Position numbers and translations under genes: made by a program. A DNA stretch of 64,000 nt. Origin: Adenophora triphylla var. japonica. Taxonomy: Eukaryota > Streptophyta > Magnoliopsida > Asterales > Campanulaceae. The notes beneath the pieces were generated by a model, which searched no databases, had not been told where the DNA came from, and saw only the letters and a program-made list of their open reading frames with translations. Below are positions 44,534-55,035 of the stretch, one piece after another. The stretch is taken from positions 248,001-312,000 of the forward strand of contig JAFEMH010000752.1 of assembly GCA_022495995.1 (NCBI GenBank), in the 5' to 3' direction. Every line of letters starts with the position of its first letter. Position 1 is the first letter of the stretch.

Positions 44534-45461
44534 TAACAACAGCGAAGAGGTACTCCATGTCCAAGATCTTTACAGGGTAGTTAGAATATAACGATCTTGA
44601 TTAACCAACTAACATTAAAGAACTCAAAATAAGATAAGTTGTTAATAATTAGTCAATGACATTTTTTATCAATACTAAATGACTTTGTGTCTTTATCTAG
44701 TGGTATGTTCGTATGCGCGTTACAATATCATTTACAGATGTCTGAAAGGAAACCTGTGTTATCGACAATTAGGTAAGTTAGCTTGTATGAAAGCGAGGGC
44801 ACGTTCGTTAATCTTCATTGACTCGTTTAAAGATATATTTTGATTCTTCAACTCTCAGCAAAATTCAGCAAAGTGATGCTAATCAATTTGACCTTTGTAT
44901 ATCTTAATTCCGCACTTTGATCTGATCAATTCAAATTGAAAAAAAAAAAACAAAAACTAGATGAAACGACCAAACAAGATAGATACTAGACTCGGAATTA
45001 GAATATGTATTAGATGGAAAATATTATGTGATTATGTGTTCTTCTTGTAGGGATGATTATTCACTTGGACTAGCTATAGCCATCCGAAAATGTGAGAAAA
45101 ACTTCTTAAGTGTTCTTCTTGTAGGGATGATTTATTCACTTAGGATAGGCTAGCATACAAGGTTGAAGCTTTATTTGCTGAAATAAAAAAAAATGTGTTT
45201 TTATTGATTAATTACCTAGTTTATGGGGGAATCATTGATACTTTCCAAAAAAAAATGTCGCGTTTCTATTTAAGTAAATAGACTTAGTTCAGTTTTACCA
45301 TTATTGTAAAAGCAATATACAAATAAGTAAAACGCATTCATTCAAAATGCGACAAGTCAAATCTAATTTTATTTTGGGAGGGAGGGCCTAGAATCTTCAA
45401 CATATATATAAGGATTTAGTCATGAAATGTTATGCTTCTTCTTCTTCTCCTTAATTGTGGA

Positions 45462-45462
<1 letters not shown>
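44531..45462. other. AT-rich intergenic DNA
   Basis: A short direct repeat (GTGTTCTTCTTGTAGGGATGA, in part) occurs near 45036 and 45112. Nothing else recognised. Confidence 0.5.

Positions 45463-45544
<82 letters not shown>
45463..45544. repeat. (AG)n microsatellite
   Basis: About 40 AG units. The ORF across it is an artefact. Confidence 0.98.
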
Positions 45545-45546
<2 letters not shown>

Positions 45547-45634
45547 GAATATAAGATTTTTGTTCCTTTTTATGTTTTAGAACATAATAATGTCATTTCA
45601 TTCAACTTCAAGTTTCCATGATCTAAAACAAATA

Positions 45635-45922
45635 CTCCCTCCGTCCCTGGAGCTTGGTTATGGCAAACAGCTTCTTATTTGGTTTTAAGGAGGGAGTATT
45701 ATATTGAAAGTGTTGTGAGTGTGAAAATAAAATAGGAGAGAGAATGAGTGGAGAGAATAGTAAATTATAATGGTGTTGTGAGTATAAAAATAATGTAGGA
45801 GAGAGAATGAGTGGAGGGAATAGTAAAGATTCATTTCCATTTTAGGTAAGTTTTAAATGTGTGAAGTAAGTTTTGGGACGCCCAAAAGGGAAAGTGTGAA
45901 GATTGTTCCAGGACGGAGGGAG
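45635..45922. mobile_element. Stowaway-like MITE, complete
   Basis: 288 bp with terminal inverted repeats CTCCCTCCGTCC and GGACGGAGGGAG, flanked by TA on both sides, the Tc1/mariner (Stowaway) target. It has no coding capacity and shares its interior with the copy at 40146. It would need a transposase supplied elsewhere. Confidence 0.92.
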
Positions 45923-46828
45923 TATATTTTTTGGTACTACACTCTATAGTCTAAGTCAAACTTGTAGATATGGAAAGAAGAAGAAGAACATCTACACTAA
46001 ATTATAGTAAATAAATTAGGACAAATCACCTAAATCGTCCTTTTACAAATTGTATTATCTATGAGAACATGACCATGTACCCAAAACTTAAATAAAAATA
46101 CATTCTTGTAATCAAATTAAATTTAATCCGTTCGGTTCTTATGTTCAGTAAATCCAATTTCGTTTACGTGTTAATTCAATTTCAATAAATCCAATTTGCA
46201 AGGATAAAAAGATAAAATGGGTATATATATAAAAAAAAAAAAAAAAAAAAAAAAAAAGTGCAGATCGACTTTGGGTAAATCCAATTTTCGTTTACGTTAA
46301 TTCATATACATGAAAAAGTGACCACTTAAACAAACATATACACCATTTTTTTACTCCTAGCTCGGAGATATATATTGGTTAAATAATAACAATTTTTAAA
46401 ATTACATAAATTCATTTAAACTTTTATAAAATTATGATTAAATATCGATTGAATTGACCATGATAAAAGTCAAAAAAAAAAAAAAAAAAGTGTAGCAAAC
46501 TTTTTGGTACAGATAGATATAGGAGATGGATATGATGAAGTAGTTTTGGCTACTAAAATACTTGCTGGGGCAGATGCCAACATATTGGGCCTATATTTTC
46601 GTTTTGCTATTGCATATAATTGGGCCTTCTTTTTGGATCTATAAAAAAGAATATATGAAGCTTATATTATCTATAGTATAAATTAAACTCCCACTATGAA
46701 CAGTTAAATGAACAGTTCCAAGCGATGAATTTTTCATTTTGCCCTCATACATTGCATTGATATGATAGAGTTGTATTAAAGGAATGGGTTCAGTCGCATC
46801 CTTAATGCTATATAAAGTTTTCAATTTA
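45923..46828. other. AT-rich intergenic DNA with A runs
   Basis: A runs at about 46231-46257 and 46472-46489. No gene seen. Confidence 0.5.
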
Positions 46829-47027
46829 GGCTCCGTTTGTTTGGGGGAAAATGTTTTCCGGAAAACATTTTCCCCATTTTTCGGTGTTTGTTTCGCACCG
46901 GAAAATTGAGAAAATGTTTTACGCTAAACATGTTTATCTCATTTTTCGGAAAATATTTTCATTTGTCGGAAAACATTTTGCAGGAAATCATTTTCCGGAA
47001 AATGTTTTACGCTAAACAAACGGAGCC
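46829..47027. mobile_element. Tourist-like MITE (PIF/Harbinger type)
   Basis: 199 bp with terminal inverted repeats GGCTCCGTTTGTTT and AAACAAACGGAGCC and a TTA duplication on both sides (46826-46828, 47028-47030). A perfect 32-bp palindrome is at 46844-46875 (arms GGGGAAAATGTTTTCC). Non-coding. Confidence 0.9.
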
Positions 47028-47659
47028 TTATACTCGGAGAGTTGGAGTAATATGTCTAACTTGTATTTTTTTGTGCCTTTACGGTCCTTAGGAAATCGTG
47101 GTATAAAGCCCATTTTCCTATATTGATTGGTACCCTCAAATAGCTTTCGAGATACCCGTCTTTAAACTAACTAGTTTATATGAAACGTTATCCCAAAGAC
47201 CAGATGAAAATTGGTTCTCGAGTGTAAAGGCAAAAGGGAGCTTGCCCGGATGGAAATTGGTCCTCAAGTGTGAAGGCAAAAAGGAGCTTGCCAAATGGAG
47301 ATTGGTCCTCGAGTGTAAATGCAGAAGAAAGCTTAACTGCAAAATTCACCCATCGAGTATGGACGAAAATCTCTATTAGTTGAATACGTGACCTATTTAT
47401 ACCTTATACCTTATACTTCGTGAGTTTATTTTAAATCATATAAATTCTTATTTTGGTCGTTTCATTTGAAATTAGACAAGTTCAAAATAAAAAGTGCTTT
47501 TTAATTTTTAATTAATAAAACTCACTTATTATACTTTCAATAATTACCCCTCAAATAACCCCGACTCCATTTTATTTAATTTTTTTTTCTTAATTTTCAT
47601 GTCATTTTACTTTATCTAATTTGGGAGGGAGGGTGAATATGGTTTGATGTGTCAATAGT
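47028..47659. other. Intergenic DNA with a threefold repeat
   Basis: Three drifted copies of about 60 bp (47203-47340) built on GAAATTGGTCCTCGAGTGTA and GGCAAAAAGGAGCTTGCC. Their type resembles the 3' repeats of Ogre elements, so they may be an eroded part of Ogre-C. Confidence 0.5.
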
Positions 47660-47772
47660 TTGAATGATTGCTCCTCAAGGTTACGACCGGCTTGATTCCT
47701 CTTAAGGATACGTAGGTAGCCTACCATAGGTTTAGCCATCTGATCAAAATGGTCATTTCTTTTCCCAGCAGT
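47660..47772 (+). mobile_element. Ogre-C remnant, left piece (terminal block)
   Basis: Contains CGGCTTGATTCC and GGATACGTAGGTAGCC, the terminal-block motif of Ogre-A and Ogre-B. It is cut at 47772 by Tat-E and resumes at 57551. Upstream the element is not recognisable, so only its 3' end survives. The exact left limit is unclear. Confidence 0.7.
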
Positions 47773-48352
47773 TGTTATGGGTAAAATTCAGGATTGATAC
47801 ATCTTGAGTTCTTATCAGCATGTCAACATCTTCATACTCGAGTCAAGGTAAAAATTATTTATTTAATAACAATTATTTATTTATGTTATATTTTATCACA
47901 GGGATAAAAAAGCACGTGAGAAAAGCCATGACCAACAGACTCCTTTCAACGGATCGAAGACTAAGTCAAGATGAGGATGACTTACCGAGATTGTAGGGGA
48001 GTTAGTTAGAATTTGATTTTTTCTGTTTTCTTTTTTATTATTTAAAGCTCATGGCTGGAAAAGAGAACACACGAACACATACACACACGCATTACACTCA
48101 CACAGCTCAAAAACATGTTGTAATCCGCCATAGCTTTCTACCTTGTAATTCATAGATAATACAATTGTTTGGGAAGGTAAGTGCTCATAATCACCTCCCG
48201 AGATTTTGTGCCGGCGAGATAGTTATCTCAAGGGTTTTCCTCGTTACATGACTGAGCCATCTTGATTACATTATTGCACCAATTTTATTCCATTGCACCC
48301 TCCTTCGTTTCATTTCACATTTCTTCTTTGTTGATTGTTTTTTACCAAAACA
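47773..48352 (+). repeat. Tat-E 5' LTR
   Basis: Starts TGTTATGGGTAAAATTC and ends TTTTTACCAAAACA. Differences from the 3' LTR are few (for example CATACTCGAGTC against CACACTCGAGGGC). Confidence 0.95.
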
Positions 48353-48355
48353 GTT

Positions 48356-48373
48356 TGGCGCCCACCGAGGGGC
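48356..48373 (+). promoter_or_regulatory. Primer binding site, tRNA-Lys type (Tat-E)
   Basis: TGGCGCCCACCGAGGGGC starts 3 nt after the LTR. It matches the complement of the plant tRNA-Lys 3' end (TGGCGCCCACCGTGGGGC, from memory) at 17 of 18 positions. Confidence 0.8.
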
Positions 48374-48415
48374 CATTGGTTTTTTAATTGGTTCAATATT
48401 CTTACGTTTTCTACC

Positions 48416-50200
48416 ATGTCTACCCAACCTTTGACTTCCGCCGTCACCAAAGCCCTTCCTAGCACTATGAATCCTCAAACCAGTAGCCGGTCGACAACCG
48501 GAAGCCAAGAAACATTGCCTCCTCCTCCTCCTGTGAATTCTGGCAAGAAGCAGATGTCACCATCTCCTGATCTTGAGATCAAGAGCATGCTAATGCAGAT
48601 GAAGAATCAGCTAGATCATCAACAGAATAGCACCTCCGTGATAGCCGAAAGCTTGATCAAGGTGCAAAAGGAGCAGGAGTTACTTTCCAAAAGAATGGAT
48701 AATGTTTCTCCTTACCGTCCTAGAGTCCTTGATTTCAACACTGGGGACAGCCCTCAAACTTTCAATGAATTCCTACCAATGGCTTCATCTATAAGGATGT
48801 CAACATCTTCCCCTCCTGTTACTACTTCTGTGGCAATGTCAACACCCTTAGCTACCGGTGCCTACAGGATGACCTTTCCAGAAGGGCCCATCTTCACTAA
48901 TAGCGATGTTCTGACATCCTCTACAGATAATGTTAATCCTTTCGTTAATTTCAATAATAATCCTGCTTTAGATAATACTGCTCGTACCACTAACCCTTTT
49001 GCAGGAACCTACGTTGCGAATCAGCTTCAGGAATTGAGAGACATGATCATGAATGTGCCTGGTGTCACCCCGCCTATCCAACAAGTCTCCCTGACATGTT
49101 ACAATCAATCTCGCTTTACTTCAGCAATTGCACATGTCGACATCCCGAAAGGATTCAGCATTCCTGCCATGAAGTTATATGATAGAAGTTCAGATCCTAA
49201 GGAGCATGTCGCCCACTACCAAGAAAAGATGGAGATCGTTCGCATCCCGCTCCAGTTTCGTGAAGCTTGCTTGTGTCGAGGATTCTGTTCAACATTAGTA
49301 GGCCCGGCATTGAAGTAGCTGATCCGTCAACCTCCTGGTTCTATTGGATCATTCGCTCAACTTGTCAACCTCTTCAACAATCAATTTTCTTGCAGCCGGC
49401 AATTTGAAAAGCTCACCAGCGACCTTTATCGTATCACTCAGCAACCCACGGAAGCATTAAAAGACTTTGTCAACATGTTTAATAAAGAAGTCTTGGAGAT
49501 CCCCAACCTGGACATGGCAACAGCTGCAGAAGCCTTCAAAATGGGCTTGAAGAAAGATTCCCCTTACTATGAGGATCTGGTGATGAACCCGTGCAAGAAA
49601 ATGGAAGATATCCGAAATCGGGCCCTAAGATTTATCCGGCTGGAAGAAGATAAGATGCAGCAATCCAAGAATCCTGACAAAGCTTCAACATATGACCATC
49701 CTGACAGGAAGATAGAATCATATCACCAAAGACAGAACAGATCTTGACCATACCACAGAAATGACCATAACAAAGTCAATTGTGTGGAAGATGATGGAGA
49801 TGATGATGATATTGAATCTCCCAAAAATTCTGATTATTGTTTTTCTGTTGATGTCTCAGGTATTTTGTGTGCAATAAGCAATCTTGGAGATAAAGCTAGG
49901 TGGCCTCGAAAGAACGACAAACCATCCGGATGGAAGGACAAATCCAAATGGTGCGCCTATCATGAAGATTTTGGACATCTTACCGAAGATTGCATCGCCT
50001 TGAGGAGAGAGATTAGTTACCTGTTGTCTAAGGGACATCTTAAAGAGCTCATTGGGAACCGCAAGACCAAGATGGAAAACAAAGAACCCGTTGCAACCAG
50101 ACCATCATCTCCTCCATCGGTAACAAAGGTAATTAATATTATTAGTGGTGGTTCTGATATTTTTGGTACTTCTTATTCTGCAGCTAAAAGATTCGCTAAG
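48416..50200 (+). pseudogene. gag: Tat-E gag, two stops
   Basis: The ATG at 48416 (MSTQPLTSAVTK) starts a frame that stays open into protease except for TAG 49316 and TGA 49745, which look like Gln and Arg codons hit by C-to-T changes. Parts: a Ser/Pro-rich N-terminus, a helical stretch (KSMLMQMKNQLDHQQNS), a capsid region from about 49150 (PAMKLYDRSSDPKEHVAHY, FNNQFSCSRQFEKLTSDLY, EALKDFVNMFNKEV) and a C-x2-H-x4-GH-x4-C-like zinc motif at 49952-49993 (CAYHEDFGHLTEDC). Gag forms the particle and binds the RNA. Apart from these stops the frame is well preserved. Confidence 0.9.
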
Positions 50201-50710
50201 CAAGCTAAGGATGAGAAACCCGAGAGATCCTCCAAGATGTCACAGCTCACATCTCAAGATGTCATCTCCTTCGAAGAAAGTGACCGGGACAATGTTATGG
50301 ATCCACATCATGACGCCTTGGTCGTTGCACTTCAGATAGCCAACTGCAAGGTCAGACGTATCCTAATAGATGGGGGCAGCTCTGTGAATCACATCATGCT
50401 GGATGCTCTGAAGGAAATGAAAATCCCTGAAGACAACATTGTAAAGAGGACCTCGGTGCTCGTGGGTTTCAGTGGAGAAACCAAAAGTACAGTGGGTGAG
50501 ATTACACTTCCAGTCTACGTCGAAGGTATCAATTCCATGGAGAAATTCTGTGTAATCGATAGTACAACTTGTCATAATGTGATCTTGGGAAGACCATGGA
50601 TCCATGGAATGAAGGCTGTACCATCCACCTATCACCAATGTGTCAAGATGCCGACACCTGGGGAATTGTCAAGGTTTACAGCGATCAACAGTCAGCTAAA
50701 GAATGTTACA
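50201..50710 (+). pseudogene. pol: Tat-E aspartic protease domain
   Basis: RILIDGGSSVNHIMLDALKE carries the active-site DGGSS at 50369-50383. LVGFSGETKSTVGEI and ILGRPWIHGMKAVPSTYHQC complete the fold. A 1-nt loss near 50658 (expected PWG after PTP) moves the rest of pol from this frame to the next. Confidence 0.9.
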
Positions 50711-51870
50711 TGACTTCCATGAAGGCGTCAATGACACCTAAGATGTCATAGCAATTACAGAGAAAGGCCCGTGAGGTTCTGGAGGCGAAAGAGCATAATT
50801 TGAAAGAGATACTCTTAGATCCCTCAAACCCAGATCTCAAAGTGCTGGTTAGCCAAGATGTTCCAGCAGAAAAAGAAGAAGACCTTATCAAACTCTTACA
50901 GAGCAGAATTAAAAGCTTCGCATGGAAACATGAAGATATGACAGGCATCAGTAAGGATGTAATCACCCATAAACTCAACATCGATCCATCTTTTAGACCA
51001 ATCCACCAAAAGAGAAGAAAGTTCGCACAAGAAAGGAATGTTATCATTCAAGAAGAAGTGGATAGACTACTCAAAGCTAAAATGATCAGAGAGGTCGAAT
51101 ACCCAAGATGGCTAGCAAATGTGGTGGTAGTAGAAAAGAGGAACAGAAAATGAAGAGTTAGTGTTGACTTCACAGACTTAAACAAAGCTTGTCTAAAAGA
51201 TCCTTTCCCCTTGCCACATATTGATACTCTGGTAGATGCTACTTGTGGACATGAAGTTTTGACCTTCCTAGATGCGTCTTCAGGATTCCAGCAAATCCAG
51301 ATGGAGCCATCCGACCAAGAGGATACCGCTTTCATCACCCCAACAGGTATTTATTGTTACATTGCAATGCCCTTTGGACTAAGAAATGCAGGTGCTACAT
51401 ACCAGAGGCTAGTCAACATGATGTTCAAAGAGCAGATTGGGGACACTATGGAAGTATACATCGACGATATGGTGATAAATTCAAAGAAAGCTGAAGATCA
51501 TGTTCGAGATCTTGCTCAAGCATTCGACATCCTAGACAAGTTCAACAAGAAGCTGAACCCAGCAAAGTGCAATTTTGGCACTAAGTCCGGGAAATTCTTG
51601 GGCTACATGGTGACACAAAGAGGGATAGAAGCAAGCTCGGAGCAGATCAGAGCAATCATCAACTTAACGCCACCCAAATCAATAAAAGATGTTCAAAGAT
51701 TGACAGGGAAGGTGGCAGCATTGAATCGATTCATCTCAAAATCCTCAGACAGATGCAAACCGTTCTATGACATCTTAAAGAAGAATTCTAGGTTCGATTG
51801 GACTGATAAGCATGAACAAGCCTTTCAAGATTTGAAGTTGTACCTATCAACACCTCCCCTTCTTTCAAAG
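50711..51870 (+). pseudogene. pol: Tat-E reverse transcriptase, two stops
   Basis: In one frame: FAWKHEDMTGIS, IDPSFRPIHQKRRKFA, EYPRWLANVVVVEK, VSVDFTDLNKAC, MPFGLRNAGATYQRLVN, the catalytic YIDD at 51457-51468, LNPAKCNFGTKSGKFLGYMV and LTGKVAALNRFIS. Stops are TAG 50749 in the linker and TGA 51151, where relatives have Trp in KWRVCVDF. Otherwise the domain is complete. Confidence 0.92.
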
Positions 51871-52260
51871 CCTCAAGAAGGTGAGCCGTTGTGTGTCTAC
51901 TTAGCTGTCTCTGAAACCGCAGTTAGTGCCGTCCTGGTCCGTGATCAAGATGGCATCCAGCAGCCAATATACTACGTAAGTAAAACATTGCTCGATGCGG
52001 AAACCAGGTATTCACACCTTGAAAAATTAATATTAGCTTTAATCTCTACTTCAATGAAGTTAAGGCATTATTTTGAAACTTATGTTATTTTCATTTGTAC
52101 TAACTATCCAATAAAAAGTGTGATGAGAAAACCAGAAATGTCAGGAAGGATGGCCAAATGGTCCGTTCAGTTAAGCACTTATGACATCAAATATGAGCCT
52201 AGAACAGCAATAAAATCACAAGCACTTGCAGATTTTGTGGCAGACTTTAGTCCAAGTATG
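51871..52260 (+). pseudogene. pol: Tat-E RNase H (Ty3 type)
   Basis: EPLCVYLAVSETAVSAVLVR, QQPIYYVSKTLLDAETRYS, LILALISTSMKLRHYFE and GRMAKWSVQLSTYDIKYEPR follow RT directly. No stop within the domain. Confidence 0.9.
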
Positions 52261-52310
52261 CAACCAGAAGTAGAACTTGAAGTCCAACAACTCCAAGATG
52301 GGGACATCCT

Positions 52311-52720
52311 GAGGACGTGGACTCTTTACACAGATGGTGCTTCTAATATGAGGGGCACAGGGCTAGGTGTTGTCCTAAAGTAACCACAAGGGGACATCAT
52401 ACCTCAGGCAATTAGTTGCGATTTTAAAGCCACAAATAATGAGGCAGAGTACGAAGCCTTAATCGTGGGCCTATCCGTGGCTCTAGACATGAACATCAAA
52501 GCAATACAGGTATATAGTGATTCATTATTACTTGTAAATCATTTTAACGGTTCCTATGCAGCAAAAAATGCCAAGATGATAGCTTATTTGGGCATAGTAA
52601 AAATTCTGGCGAGCAAATTTCAAATATTCTCTTTCGAACAAATACCCCGAGAAGATAACTCTCAAGCAGATGCATTGGCTAATCTTGGATCAGCTTTCAA
52701 AAGCTTATCTCAGACTAATA
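52311..52720 (+). pseudogene. pol: Tat-E second, archaeal-type RNase H, one stop
   Basis: TLYTDGASNMRGTGLGVVL holds the first Asp, NNEAEYEALIVGLSVAL the Glu, QVYSDSLLLVNHFNG the next Asp and QADALANLGSAF the last. TAA at 52381 interrupts after GVVLK. This extra domain defines the Tat lineage. Confidence 0.9.
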
Positions 52721-52929
52721 TCCCAATCATACATGTTGACATCCCTGCTGTGGAAAGGTTAGACTTATTCTGTATAGATGATGAGATCGCTGATAGTCAG
52801 ATGGAGATATCTTGGACGACGCCAATAATTAAATATCTCCAAGATGGCACTATCCCTAATGAAGAAAAGAATGCCATAACATTCAGGGTAATGGTTTCAA
52901 GATTTATATTAATAGATAATGTGCTATTT

Positions 52930-54048
52930 AAGAAATCATTTGCAGGACCATATTTGAGATGTCTCGAAGCCGACCAAGCTAAAGAAGTCCTAAGAAAACT
53001 ACATGAAGGATCATGTGGTAACCATTCTGGGGGCAGAAGCTTATATACGAAAGCTCTGAGGATGGGTTATTACTGACCAACAATGCGACAAGATGCTACC
53101 ATCTTTGCCAAGAAATGTGATTCCTGCCAGAGACATAGCGACATCTTGCATCAGCCCGCAGAATTGCTTCATCCAATCCTCTCTACTTGGCCGTTCATGA
53201 GATGAGGAATGGATATAATGGGTAAATTGCCTAAAGCTCCTGGGGGAAAAGTTTTCTTGCTTGCTATGATTGATTATTTCTCTAAATGGGTTGAGGCTAA
53301 ATCCTATGTGCAAGTTCGTGACAAGGAAGTTATATCCTTCATTAAAAGAAATATATTCAGTAGGTTTGGCATCCCATCTGAAATAATATGTGACAACGGC
53401 TCTCAATTCATCAGCAAGAAGACCCAAGATTTTCTCACTAGGTGGGAAGTTAAGATGGTGACATCTTCACCTGTCCATCCTCAAGCTAATGGCCAGGCAG
53501 AATCAAGCAACAAAATAATCATCAATAACCTAAAGAAGAGGCTAGATCAAAAGAAAGGAAGATGGGCAGAAGAGCTTCCCTTTGGCCTATGGGCAGATAG
53601 AACCACACCAAAGAACGCAACAGGTCAAACCCCCTATTCTTTAGTGTTTGGAGCGGAAGTGGTCATCCCAGCAGAAGTTGTCGTCCCCACTGCCAGATTC
53701 AAGATGGTGACACCTGAACAAAATGATGCCAACCTAAGTCACGATCTAGACACTATTGACGAACTAAGGGACCTTGCTAAAATCAGGATAGCAGCATATC
53801 AGTAGAAGATTGCAAGATCCTACAACAATAATGTGAGGTTGCAAAAATTCCAAGTTGGTGATCTAGTCCTGCGTAAGGTGTTTCAGAACACAAGAGAGCC
53901 CAATGCTGGAAAAATGGCTCCCAAATGGGAAGGGCCATACCTAGTGGATGCTGAAGCAGGTAAAGGTTCCTATTGGCTATCGACTCTAGAAGGAGCAAGG
54001 ATTCCCAGAAGCTGGAACGCAATCCACCTCAAAGCCTACTTTATGTAA
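52930..54048 (+). pseudogene. pol: Tat-E integrase, three stops
   Basis: The zinc-binding part shows HEGSCGNHSGG and KKCDSCQRHSDI. The core shows [12 protein letters not shown] (Asp), IICDNGSQFISKK (Asp) and HPQANGQAESSNKIIINNLKK (Glu). TPYSLVFGAEVVIPAEVVVPT and the tail APKWEGPYLV...IHLKAYFM end at TAA 54046-54048. Stops TGA 53074, TGA 53203 and TAG 53803 sit where relatives have Trp, Trp and Gln. Confidence 0.92.
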
Positions 54049-55035
54049 GTTTGCGTGATTATTTTTCAAATAAAACCAAGGTACGATCTTTACCATACTA
54101 AGTTCAATAAAAGTACTTGTTTCCATTTTTATCCTTTTCTTGAATAAATACTGACTTAAGCATCGGAGGGGCGTTAGCTAAGCTAACGCCCACCTCTAAC
54201 ATGTTTCTGTTTTGCAAGGAAATAAGAAGCATTAGAATAAAATTCATTGGTTAAGATGTAAGCATCCTCCCAGGAACTTAACATCTTAAATCAGGTACGG
54301 ACTATCTCTTACTCTTTATTTAAAAAGTATTCTTATAGTTCTTTTATCAGATAAAATGTGACATCAGAAAAGATGTCGAAATCTTTCATTAACCTGTTAT
54401 TTTGCAAGAAATAGAGGTCTCCAAATTCAGTACAAGTCCTCGTGAATACAACCGTTTTGAGACTGGCCATCTCACCTCCGTTTAAGGTACTTAATCCCTT
54501 CAAAGGTTTAAAGAAATTACTTTCTTTCACCGCTTTAAGGTTTAAACACCTCGCCTGGAGCGCACGATGTCAACCTTGATTGAGGTGTGTGGTGGGCCCG
54601 TATGTTTAATATATACGAATTACCCATCATCACTCAATCAATGTGTTAGACCCTAAGATTTTTACAAATGGTTATGACACTTACGTGTCATCTAAGTACA
54701 AACGGTTATTGACATTTACATGTCAATCTACGCAATTGCAAAGGATTTCTACATCCACTCGCAAGATATTACCATCTACGAAGAAGTTAACATATCAACT
54801 TCGTAAAACATTTTTCATAAAAATACTTGGGGAAAGTTTTTTCAAAACCCAAGTAAAGATTTTTCTAAAGAAAATATAAAAAGTATTGGACCAACCCAAC
54901 ACTTGAAAAACATATTGTCTTGACCCTTATGGGTCCATTACAAACCAAAAAAGATTGTCTTTGGGACACAGCCCATTTAAAAACCAAAATATTTCACACC
55001 AAAGTTTTCAAACCAAAAATTCTTACCATATTCCT
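54049..55035. other. Convergent 3' untranslated region of Tat-E with a perfect hairpin
   Basis: GGGCGTTAGCT and AGCTAACGCCC (54169-54179 and 54181-54191) form an 11-bp perfect stem around a single A, about 120 bp after integrase. The rest is AT-rich with no gene. Confidence 0.65.

Noticed and set aside
45427..45621. ORF rich in Arg-Glu repeats
   Set aside because: Reading of the (AG)n microsatellite.
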